From Lachnospiraceae bacterium P6B14 (lineage in GTDB: Bacteria > Bacillota > Clostridia > Lachnospirales > Lachnospiraceae): a stretch of 64,000 nucleotides of DNA. Shown piece after piece: positions 34,698-42,262 of this stretch. Every line of letters begins with the position of its first letter. Positions within the stretch are counted from its first letter, which is position 1. The stretch covers positions 116,247-180,246 of the forward strand of contig JHWZ01000007.1 in assembly GCA_000687695.1 (NCBI GenBank), given 5' to 3'. Position numbers and translations under genes: made by a program. Below the pieces are notes generated by a model. That model was given only the letters and a program-made list of their open reading frames with translations. It did no database searches and was not told the DNA's origin.

Positions 34698-36338
34698 TTA
34701 CATTTTAATTACTACAACCTTTTTGCCCTGTCCTTTGTTTTTAAACAGAACCTTGTATGGTTTCAGTCTTATTTTCGGGACAGTTATTTTGCAATTATGG
34801 ACTCCCTTCAGCGCCTTTTTCCCAACTGTTTTTAACTGCTTTGAGTAGACCACTATTGATCTCAGGCTCTTGCATCTGTTGAACGCGGAATTGCCTATCA
34901 CCTTTACCTGGATATTTATTATAACCTTGGAAAGGCTGCTACAGTTATCAAATGCAGACGCGGATATTTTTATACTTACAGCTCCGGCTATCTCTAATGA
35001 ATCAGTGATTCCGGAAAATACCAGCTGTGTCTTTTCCGCTCCGATATGAGCCTGTTTTAATCTTATACAGTTTTTAAAGCAGGCTGTACCAATATACTCC
35101 ACAGTTTTCGGAAGCTTGATCAAAATGAGTGACTTACAATTATAAAACGCTTTATTTCCGATGTAACGAAGCACCGGCGAGCTTGCAAATCTTTTCAGTG
35201 ATGTACAATTACAAAATGCATTGTCTTCAACATATTCAATATACTTTCCGAATGTAACTGTTTCAATATTTTTATTATCCTCAAATGCCCCCTTCTGTAT
35301 GCGGGTGACCTTGAGCACTTCGCCACTTTCAGATGTAATTGTATCAGGGATCACTACATCCTTTTCAGTATCATCATCCGCTCCTACATAACCTGCCTGG
35401 TTGTTTTCCAAAACCTCATACGACACGCCTTTCAAAGAAATAACATCACCAACCTCCGGCGGAGCTGCTGTCGGAGTTGCGGTAGGAGTCGCCGTAGGCG
35501 TAGCGGTAGGCGAAGCCGTCGGGGTCGCTGTAGGCGTGGGTACCGGCGTAGGCGGTGTCGTGCCGTTCACAGCAATATCATCAGCTATTCCTGCTGTTGT
35601 TAAGTCGACGTTGAGACCTAAATTCTGCATAGTAGTTTTGCAGTTGCTACCGGTCAAATCAATCGTTCCTGAAACTGTAGCTCTGGTTGTGTCTATGCTT
35701 CCGGTTAATACACCTGTGTTTTTTACACTAAAACCATAAGGGTAAGTTTGGGGCAAAACATCACTGTTGGTTATCGATATATTACCAACCGTACTGTAAC
35801 CGATACTTCCTGCCAACACTCCGACATATTCCATGGTATCAGTTGGCATTAGGGCTTTTCCGGAAGTATTCTGAACAACATAAGCGTTGTCAAATTTTAA
35901 ATCGTATACCTTTGAACCTCCATCAAGAGAGGCAAAGAAACCTAGATTTGTCAAATGATCTCCGTCTAAGCTCAACTGAAGATTCGTTATGGTTTTTCCG
36001 TTTCCGTTAAACTCTCCTGTAAAGCCTTTTATCGGATCCCACAAAATAGAACTTTGAACTAAATCAATTTCATTAGCCAAAATAAAATTAGCGGAAGGAT
36101 TTTTTGATGAAGTATAATCATATGTTAATCCATCGTTTCTAGCTCCCGCAGTACCTTCGATCATCGCTTTCATCTCAACCAGATCACCAACAGATCCGAC
36201 CATGAAAAAACCATTACCATCTACGGCCAGATTCGTATTGATTGCTGCCGCACCTACAGGTTTCACGGTATTAAACATCAAAAGAAACACTGCAACGACA
36301 CCAACTGCTACTACTCTTTTAATCCATTTACTGTTCAT
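34698..36338 (-). CDS. secreted BspA-like leucine-rich repeat protein
   Basis: 546 aa with a signal peptide (VVAVGVVAVFLLMFNTVKPVGA). Residues about 35-255 resemble a beta-helix/GLUG-type region (FTGEFNGNGKTITNLQLSLDG). A linker of PTATPTAS repeats (about 262-295) follows. The C-terminal half carries BspA-type LRR_5 repeats: VTRIQKGAFEDNKNIETVTF, VEDNAFCNCTSLK, IGNKAFYNCKSL, IGNSAFNRCKSLRSIVV. A basic end follows (KGQGKKVVVIKM). No sortase motif. AGGAGGT-like site before the ATG. The TIR/propeller gene follows after 11 bp, so both are probably on one transcript. Confidence 0.88.
   Translation of the reverse strand: MNSKWIKRVVAVGVVAVFLLMFNTVKPVGAAAINTNLAVDGNGFFMVGSVGDLVEMKAMIEGTAGARNDGLTYDYTSSKNPSANFILANEIDLVQSSILWDPIKGFTGEFNGNGKTITNLQLSLDGDHLTNLGFFASLDGGSKVYDLKFDNAYVVQNTSGKALMPTDTMEYVGVLAGSIGYSTVGNISITNSDVLPQTYPYGFSVKNTGVLTGSIDTTRATVSGTIDLTGSNCKTTMQNLGLNVDLTTAGIADDIAVNGTTPPTPVPTPTATPTASPTATPTATPTATPTAAPPEVGDVISLKGVSYEVLENNQAGYVGADDDTEKDVVIPDTITSESGEVLKVTRIQKGAFEDNKNIETVTFGKYIEYVEDNAFCNCTSLKRFASSPVLRYIGNKAFYNCKSLILIKLPKTVEYIGTACFKNCIRLKQAHIGAEKTQLVFSGITDSLEIAGAVSIKISASAFDNCSSLSKVIINIQVKVIGNSAFNRCKSLRSIVVYSKQLKTVGKKALKGVHNCKITVPKIRLKPYKVLFKNKGQGKKVVVIKM
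35458..35560 (-). repeat. degenerate 12-bp tandem repeat coding for the Pro/Thr/Ala linker
   Basis: About eight imperfect 12-bp units (plus strand GGAGTTGCGGTA-like) encode the PTPTATPT linker of the LRR protein. Copy number could vary by slippage in steps that keep the frame. Confidence 0.7.
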
Positions 36339-36397
36339 GTGATATACACCTCCGATAACTCATTTTTTATAAAACTATATATAATTGTTTATCAATA

Positions 36398-36433
36398 ATA
36401 TCATCAAAATCAAATATATCATCAAAATCAAAT
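36398..36433. repeat. two perfect 18-bp direct repeats
   Basis: The 18-base unit ATATCATCAAAATCAAAT occurs twice in tandem in the AT-rich gap between the hydrolase and LRR genes, within the leader or promoter region of the LRR gene. It could be a slippage product or a pair of regulator sites. Confidence 0.75.
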
Positions 36434-36445
36434 ATATACGTAGCA

Positions 36446-37204
36446 TCAGATATAACGTATCAACCATTCTTTAACAGCATTTGCTGCAAGATCCGAGTTA
36501 TAATCAAAACAATGAGTATCGCCCTCGATCGGAACCAATTCTACATCATCGTAATACTTTATGATCTCCTCAGACCACTCATATTTTACCGAGGCATCCT
36601 CCGTACCATGCACGATAAGCACGGGGCCTTTGTATTTACCGATAACACTCTTTACATCGATCTGCTGTGCCTCACGCAGATAATGACCACCGAGCTCCAT
36701 CTCAACATTTGGCAAATATATACTCTCCGGCGGATTGTCCTTGTCAAAGAAGTTTTGAAGGATCTCGCCGGTTCTGGACTGATCCGGTATAACCCACGCA
36801 GGCGACATCGGGATAAGACCTTTTATCTTATCATGCATCATTGCAGCGCCCATCATAACAGTTAGCCCGCCCTGCGAGTGTCCGCACAGAAAAATATCAC
36901 TTACGAAATCAAGCTTTTCAGCATAGTCAACTATAGCCATCAGGTTTAAAAACCATCTTGATAGTGTGTGATCAAAAAACTTCCCGTCGCTCTTACCGTG
37001 ACCGTACATATCTACACGAAGTGAAGCCATTCCGATCGACAGCACTTCTCTCTCCACAGCCATCAGATGCTCTTCGTCCTTATTTCCGGTGAAACCATGT
37101 ATAATAATAACAATAGGCATCTTATTATCATGACTATTTATGTCCGGCATGCTCAGTTCCGCATCCAACCGAATATTTCCATCATAAATATCAATATGCT
37201 TCAT
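36446..37204 (-). CDS. alpha/beta hydrolase, feruloyl/cinnamoyl esterase-like
   Basis: 252 aa. Serine hydrolase with nucleophile elbow GHSQGG (Ser near 108), acid in VHGTEDASV and histidine in GDTHCF. The opening IIIHGFTGNKDEEHLM and overall length match small esterases such as Butyrivibrio Est1E that release ferulate from plant cell walls. No signal peptide. Family membership is clear; the substrate is inferred only. It starts 38 bp past the hemW stop and is probably co-transcribed with it. Confidence 0.85.
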   Translation of the reverse strand: MKHIDIYDGNIRLDAELSMPDINSHDNKMPIVIIIHGFTGNKDEEHLMAVEREVLSIGMASLRVDMYGHGKSDGKFFDHTLSRWFLNLMAIVDYAEKLDFVSDIFLCGHSQGGLTVMMGAAMMHDKIKGLIPMSPAWVIPDQSRTGEILQNFFDKDNPPESIYLPNVEMELGGHYLREAQQIDVKSVIGKYKGPVLIVHGTEDASVKYEWSEEIIKYYDDVELVPIEGDTHCFDYNSDLAANAVKEWLIRYI

Positions 37205-37242
37205 ACTTCACCCCTTCCAAAAGTCATATCCGGTCAAACTGA

Positions 37243-38499
37243 TCAAATCATTTTTATCAGTTCAGAAACAATCGTATCACTGATCCACCACCCTGACGGA
37301 GTAAGTCTGATCCTGTCATCATCACAAATAAAATATCCGTCCTCTGACAGCTTTTTATAAGTATTATTATTTGTATAAGAATCATTATTTGACCCACCGG
37401 TGATCAAATCGCGTATATTTTCCCCAAACTCCCGTGACAACTCATCAAATGAAATCCCGTCAGCGGTTCTTAATCCGAGGTAAATAGCTTCAGTGAGCTG
37501 TTGAGTAGCATCCAGCTTTTCCGTTTCATCCGCAGGATCCTGTTCCCGCTCGATATAATCCATGTACTTGTAAAGATCGTTAGTATTTGTTTTCCTGACA
37601 CCGTCCATATGAGACGACGCCGCAGGACCGATACCTATATAGTTTCCTCTGTTCCAATAATTCAAATTATGCTTACATACAAATGCTTGATCGTGCTTAT
37701 TCAAATTGCATTCATTTTTACACACATCAATAGTTTTATCTGATTCAACCGTTTTATTCTTCACTTGCTTCGCATAGTTGGAAACCTCGTAGTGAACATA
37801 TCCGGCCTCAGTTAAACGCCCGTGAGTCATCTCAAAAAATGACCTGTCAGTTTCCTCATCTATCGGTGGCGCATCACGATACTTATCGTAAAAAGGTGTG
37901 CCCTCCTCAATTATCAGACTGTAAGCGGAAATATGCTCAGGCTCAAGCTTTATTACCTCATCCAAGGTGTGACTCAGACTATCCTTAGTCTGCCCGGGAA
38001 CAGCCGTGATAATATCAATATTTATATTATCAAATCCGACTCTCCTTGCAAGCCTGTAACTTTCTAAAAACTCCTCATAAGTATGAATCCTTCCGAGCAT
38101 CCTCAGTTCATTATCATTCGCAGACTGCAACCCGAAGCTGATCCTGTTAACACCATACTCCTTGTACAGTCTCAGCTTATCTTCATCAACAGTCCCCGGA
38201 TTACACTCTATCGTAAACTCGCAGTCGTTCCCGGAATCATGATCACTGTCAAGTACCCCTCTGATAGCAATCAATAACCTCTCTATCTGCTCAACCGGAA
38301 GTATTGACGGTGTCCCACCACCGATAAAAACAGTGCTGATTCTCTCCCCAAAACATGAATTGTTCAATTCCTTTATCAGGCAATCAACCATGCGAGAGAT
38401 ATCGAAGTCATTATCTCTAATTCCAACCGAACAAAAATCACAGTAATTACATTTTCTTACGCAAAACGGTGCATGTACATACAGCCCTGTGCTACCCAT
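37243..38499 (-). CDS. hemW: radical SAM heme chaperone HemW
   Basis: 418 aa. The start GLYVHAPFCVRKCNYCDF holds the CxxxCxxC iron-sulfur site. VFIGGGTPSILP, IECNPGTVD and NRISFGLQSAND follow, all characteristic of HemW/HemN-like proteins. HemW inserts heme into target proteins and is often mis-annotated as oxygen-independent coproporphyrinogen oxidase; the four-cysteine HemN site is absent. It is downstream of lepA, the classic lepA-hemW order. A 283-bp gap containing hairpin element B separates them. Confidence 0.93.
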   Translation of the reverse strand: MGSTGLYVHAPFCVRKCNYCDFCSVGIRDNDFDISRMVDCLIKELNNSCFGERISTVFIGGGTPSILPVEQIERLLIAIRGVLDSDHDSGNDCEFTIECNPGTVDEDKLRLYKEYGVNRISFGLQSANDNELRMLGRIHTYEEFLESYRLARRVGFDNINIDIITAVPGQTKDSLSHTLDEVIKLEPEHISAYSLIIEEGTPFYDKYRDAPPIDEETDRSFFEMTHGRLTEAGYVHYEVSNYAKQVKNKTVESDKTIDVCKNECNLNKHDQAFVCKHNLNYWNRGNYIGIGPAASSHMDGVRKTNTNDLYKYMDYIEREQDPADETEKLDATQQLTEAIYLGLRTADGISFDELSREFGENIRDLITGGSNNDSYTNNNTYKKLSEDGYFICDDDRIRLTPSGWWISDTIVSELIKMI

Positions 38500-38625
38500 A
38501 CATAAACCTCATATATTACTCTCCAAAATCCAATAGTTCGCCCCTCGGATAAACAACCTTATCCTGTTCTAAAACCTAATGGTGCGCCCTCGTGGATGAA
38601 GAATCTGGCATGCGCCAGTGTTCTC

Positions 38626-38774
38626 GTGGCCATACGGAGTAGCAAGCTGCCATGTCCGGAGGGCCTCAATGAAACGCCACTGCGTAGCGTGTGTCTTTTA
38701 CACGCATGCAGTGCTGCGTTTCATTATGGCGCAAGCGGAGCCCGTAGGACATGCAGCTGCTACGGTATGGCCAC
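38626..38774. repeat. long hairpin repeat, copy B
   Basis: 149-bp imperfect palindrome. Paired blocks, outer to inner: GTGGCCATAC/GTATGGCCAC, GTAGC/GCTAC, AATGAAACG/CGTTTCATT, CACTGC/GCAGTG, GCGTGT/ACACGC with a CTTTT-type loop. The right strand has the one-sided bulge ATGGCGCAAGCGGAGCCCG (38726-38744). An extra 11-bp match, TGGATGAAGAA (38593-38603) against TTCTTCATCCA inside the lepA C-terminus, lengthens the outer stem. The element begins 8 bp past the lepA stop. The rest of 38500-38782 holds a CTGGC/GCCAG mini-hairpin near 38605 and no gene. Confidence 0.88.
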
Positions 38775-38782
38775 CTGCATAC

Positions 38783-40600
38783 TTACTCTTCTTCATCCAA
38801 CTTAAGCACCGACATGAAGGCTTTCTGCGGTATCTCAACATTACCGATCTGCCGCATCCTCTTCTTACCTTCCTTCTGCTTTTCCAAAAGCTTTCTCTTT
38901 CTCGAGATATCACCACCGTAGCACTTTGCAAGCACATCCTTTCTCACTGCCTTCACGGTCTCTCTGGCGATAACCTTATTACCTATCGCCGCCTGGATCG
39001 GAATCTCAAAAAGATGTCTCGGAATCTCGTTCTTCAACTTCTGGCACATTTTTCTACCACGCTCATAAGCCGATGACTCATGTACGATAAATGAAAGTGC
39101 ATCGACCTCCTCACGATTTATAAGAATATTCAGCCTGACAAGCTTCGCCGGCTCATATCCTTTCAACTCATAATCAAATGACGCATACCCCTTCGATCTT
39201 GATTTTAACGAGTCAAAGAAGTCGTATATGATCTCATTCAAAGGCAAGGTATAACGAAGCAGCGCTCTCGTCTCCTCCATATACTCCATGCTGATATAGA
39301 CTCCGCGCCTTTCCTGGCAAAGCTTCATGATAGCGCCGACAAACTCCGTTGTCACCATTATCTCGGCATCAACTACAGGCTCTTCCATATGCTCAATCTC
39401 AGACGGATCAGGCAGGTTTGACGGATTTGTAACCTCGATCATCGTTCCATCAGTCTTATAAACATGATAAACAACACCGGGCGCTGTAGTTACCAGGTCA
39501 AGATTATACTCTCTTTCCAGTCTTTCCTCGATGACCTCCAGATGTAAAAGCCCCAAAAATCCACATCTGAAACCAAATCCCAACGCAATAGACGTCTCAG
39601 CCTCGAACTGAAGTGCAGCATCATTTAACTGAAGCTTTTCAAGAGCATCTCGTAAGTCCTGATACTTCGCTCCATCCGCAGGATAAAGTCCGCAGTAAAC
39701 CATGGGAAGGACCTTTTTGTATCCCGGTAAAGCTTCATCACACGGGTTATCTGCATCAGTCACCGTATCACCGACACGCGTACCATCTACATTTTTCAAT
39801 GACGCAGTAATATAACCTACCATGCCGGCCTCGAGCTCATCGCATGGTATAAACTGACCTGCACCGAATGTTCCGACCTCAACGACCTCCTCGGAAAGCC
39901 CGGTCGCCATCATCTGAATACGCGTTCCCTTTTTAACTGACCCATCAAAAAGCCTGCAAAAGATAATTACTCCTTTATACGGGTCATACAAAGAATCAAA
40001 AATAAGTGCCTTCAGAGGCTTTTTCTTTTCACCTGTCGGTGCGGGGATCTTTTTCACGATCTGCTCAAGTACGTCCTCGATGTTTGTACCAAGCTTTGCG
40101 GAGATCCTCGGTGCGTCAGCCGCCTCTATACCGATAACATCTTCGATCTCGGCGATAACACGCTCGGGCTCAGCGGACGGCAGATCGATCTTGTTTATGA
40201 CAGGCATGATCTCCAGATCATGATCAATAGCCATGTAACAGTTTGCAAGCGTCTGGGCCTCAATACCCTGCGCTGCATCAACTATGAGAATAGCACCCTC
40301 ACATGCGGCTAGTGATCTCGAAACCTCGTAGTTAAAATCCACATGTCCGGGTGTGTCAATAAGGTTAAAAAGGTACTCTTCTCCATCCTCGGCGGTATAT
40401 GCAAGTCGCACGGCCTGTGATTTGATGGTGATTCCGCGCTCTCTCTCAAGCTCCATATTGTCTAGAACCTGTGCCTGCATCTCACGACTGGTGAGAAGTC
40501 CAGTTTTTTCGATGATTCGGTCGGCCAGGGTCGATTTCCCGTGATCTATATGAGCTATAATACAGAAATTCCTTATATGTGACTGGTCTACAATTGCCAT
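38783..40600 (-). CDS. lepA: elongation factor 4 (LepA)
   Basis: 605-aa translational GTPase that back-translocates stalled ribosomes and affects 30S assembly. G1 [15 protein letters not shown]3 DTPGHVDF and G4 NKIDLPSA are intact. The C-terminal domain unique to LepA is present ([20 protein letters not shown]). Length is typical. Its promoter is at 40646-40674. Confidence 0.98.
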   Translation of the reverse strand: MAIVDQSHIRNFCIIAHIDHGKSTLADRIIEKTGLLTSREMQAQVLDNMELERERGITIKSQAVRLAYTAEDGEEYLFNLIDTPGHVDFNYEVSRSLAACEGAILIVDAAQGIEAQTLANCYMAIDHDLEIMPVINKIDLPSAEPERVIAEIEDVIGIEAADAPRISAKLGTNIEDVLEQIVKKIPAPTGEKKKPLKALIFDSLYDPYKGVIIFCRLFDGSVKKGTRIQMMATGLSEEVVEVGTFGAGQFIPCDELEAGMVGYITASLKNVDGTRVGDTVTDADNPCDEALPGYKKVLPMVYCGLYPADGAKYQDLRDALEKLQLNDAALQFEAETSIALGFGFRCGFLGLLHLEVIEERLEREYNLDLVTTAPGVVYHVYKTDGTMIEVTNPSNLPDPSEIEHMEEPVVDAEIMVTTEFVGAIMKLCQERRGVYISMEYMEETRALLRYTLPLNEIIYDFFDSLKSRSKGYASFDYELKGYEPAKLVRLNILINREEVDALSFIVHESSAYERGRKMCQKLKNEIPRHLFEIPIQAAIGNKVIARETVKAVRKDVLAKCYGGDISRKRKLLEKQKEGKKRMRQIGNVEIPQKAFMSVLKLDEEE

Positions 40601-40645
40601 TTTTAGCGTTTACTCCTCTCTTTGCCTTTTTTTTGGCATAAATAA

Positions 40646-40674
40646 AGTATATCATAAAAAAAGTCTATTGTGAA
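40646..40674 (-). promoter_or_regulatory. promoter of lepA
   Basis: Minus strand TTCACA (40669-40674), 17-bp spacer, TATACT (40646-40651). The 91-bp gap to the divergent gene at 40692 must also hold that gene's promoter, which I cannot place. Confidence 0.65.
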
Positions 40675-40691
40675 GATAGGAGGCGTATGTT

Positions 40692-41477
40692 TTGAAAAAT
40701 AAATTATCTGCTATCATTCTGGTTGCGGCTCTGATGCTCGGCATCTGCGCTCCTGCGCCCGTATCAAAGGCTGCGAGCATGTCAGTAGGTTCACTGAAGC
40801 TCAGAGTTGGCTGCACATATTCGCTGAGGACCACCGGATTGTATGGTCACGTAACCTGGAAATCATCTGATACATCAGTGGCAACCATCAATAAAAGAGG
40901 TATCATTTCCGCAAAAGGCCCGGGAAGCACCACTATCTCCGCCACATCGGGTGAAAAGAGCGTTTCCTGCAAAGTAAATGTCAAGGGCATCTCAAAGAAA
41001 AAAGGCAGCAAGTTCAATCCGAAAACACTTCCAAAGAACATTAATAAAGGTATCAATTTCAACTTCTACATGGAAGAGAAAAAGGTCGGATCGTTCAATA
41101 TCCAGATCGAACGCTTCGCATACGGCGAAGAATCCGCTCGCATGGCTCTGAACAATGCTTCTAATCCATTACCCGGAGCACAGCAGCAATATCTCTTCTT
41201 TTCAGTAAGACTGAAATACCTGTCGGGAACACAGACAATAAAAATGTCAAACGTGTTCAACTATCACAAAAACATATTCGGTGCATATGGCGCCAAACAG
41301 CTGAAGCCTATTGACTACGGCTACGCATTTGGTAACAATGAAAACATGAGTACAGTCAATATCTCACCGGGTAATACAAGAACAGCCGATGTTGCTATTC
41401 TGGTTGAAAAAGGCTTCACTCCCGTTACATTCAGGCTCCAGACCGGACCGAAGTCTTACACATGGATCAAACTTTAA
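40692..41477 (+). CDS. secreted protein with Big_2 Ig-like domain
   Basis: 261 aa, one of the few plus-strand genes. It starts at a TTG (40692) with GGAGG 8 bases upstream; an ATG at 40687 runs into TGA after one codon and overlaps this start. The signal peptide is MKNKLSAIILVAALMLGICA. A Big_2-type domain (about 30-100) contains VTWKSSDTSVATINKRGIIS and STTISATSG. The C-terminal half (about 115-261) is beta-rich and resembles DUF4352/telokin-like domains (QYLFFSVRLKYLSGTQTIKM). A strong terminator follows. Function unknown, probably surface binding. Confidence 0.82.
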   Translation: MKNKLSAIILVAALMLGICAPAPVSKAASMSVGSLKLRVGCTYSLRTTGLYGHVTWKSSDTSVATINKRGIISAKGPGSTTISATSGEKSVSCKVNVKGISKKKGSKFNPKTLPKNINKGINFNFYMEEKKVGSFNIQIERFAYGEESARMALNNASNPLPGAQQQYLFFSVRLKYLSGTQTIKMSNVFNYHKNIFGAYGAKQLKPIDYGYAFGNNENMSTVNISPGNTRTADVAILVEKGFTPVTFRLQTGPKSYTWIKL

Positions 41478-41494
41478 TATACTTACAAAAATAC

Positions 41495-41531
41495 AGAAGC
41501 TGCCACTCCGCATGGTGACAGCTTCTTTTTA
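41495..41531 (+). terminator. rho-independent terminator
   Basis: AGAAGCTG (41495-41502) / CAGCTTCT (41519-41526) followed by TTTTT. It serves the secreted-protein gene on the plus strand and may also serve the convergent acyltransferase gene. Confidence 0.8.
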
Positions 41532-41537
41532 TTATTC

Positions 41538-42248
41538 TTATTTCTGTGTCTGTTTAGAGATAACAACAGGCTTTCCATTTGTTTTATAGATGGAAAGATT
41601 GGGCACATACCCTCTCACACTTGAAAGCGGATAAACTATCGTATCTCTTCCGACCATCGATCCCGGATTCAACACTGAGTTGCAGCCGATCTCGGTATAA
41701 TCTCCAACTACGGCTCCGAACTTCTTCATGCCCGTACGCATACGTTCTTTTCCATAGTGGATCTCAATCAAAGACTTGTCCGATTTAACGTTTGAAGTGA
41801 TCGATCCTGCGCCCATATGACTCATAAATCCTAGGATAGAATCACCGACGTAATTGTAATGCGGTACCTGAACACCGTCAAAAAGAATAGAGTTTTTGAT
41901 CTCTGTGGAGTTACCTACAACTGTTTTCTTTCCTATGATGGCGTTTCCACGGATAAATGCACCGTGCCTGATCTCAGCCTCCTCATCAATAATACACGGC
42001 CCATTGATGCAGGCTGTATCAGCTACTATGGCATTTTTAGCGATCCAGATATCTTCTCCGCGCTTTTCAAACTTGGCATTCATAAGATGCTGATTTCCAT
42101 GCTCGATGATGAAATCATGGATAAACGGTAACGCCTCAAATGGATAACGTTTATCTGCAAAAAGATTTGCAGCAATAGTATGTCTCAGATCGAGCATCTG
42201 GGTTGTCTCCAGAGCGCGAATCCTCATTATTTTTTTGTCCGAAGCCAT
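41538..42248 (-). CDS. hexapeptide-repeat acyltransferase-like protein
   Basis: 236 aa. The middle (about 65-225) is a left-handed beta-helix of hexapeptide repeats (IWIAKNAIVADTACINGPC, AEIRHGAFIRGNAIIGKKT, SVLNPGSMVGRDTIVYP). These resemble the acetyltransferase half of GlmU/UDP-sugar enzymes, without a nucleotidyltransferase domain. HMGAGSITSNVKSD recalls the GlmU acetyl-CoA loop. The first 60 residues are helical. Likely an N- or O-acetyl/acyl transferase on a sugar nucleotide or wall precursor; substrate unknown. AGGAGGG precedes the ATG. It follows topB by 14 bp. Confidence 0.85.
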   Translation of the reverse strand: MASDKKIMRIRALETTQMLDLRHTIAANLFADKRYPFEALPFIHDFIIEHGNQHLMNAKFEKRGEDIWIAKNAIVADTACINGPCIIDEEAEIRHGAFIRGNAIIGKKTVVGNSTEIKNSILFDGVQVPHYNYVGDSILGFMSHMGAGSITSNVKSDKSLIEIHYGKERMRTGMKKFGAVVGDYTEIGCNSVLNPGSMVGRDTIVYPLSSVRGYVPNLSIYKTNGKPVVISKQTQK

Positions 42249-42262
42249 AATACCCTCCTTTT

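Noticed and set aside
35401..35739. Plus-strand frame rich in Val-Gly-Val-Ala
   Set aside because: It is the antisense shadow of the PTATPT linker of the LRR protein.
37243..38499. Coproporphyrinogen III oxidase (HemN)
   Set aside because: Only the CxxxCxxC site of HemW is present and the gene follows lepA, so the heme chaperone is the better call.
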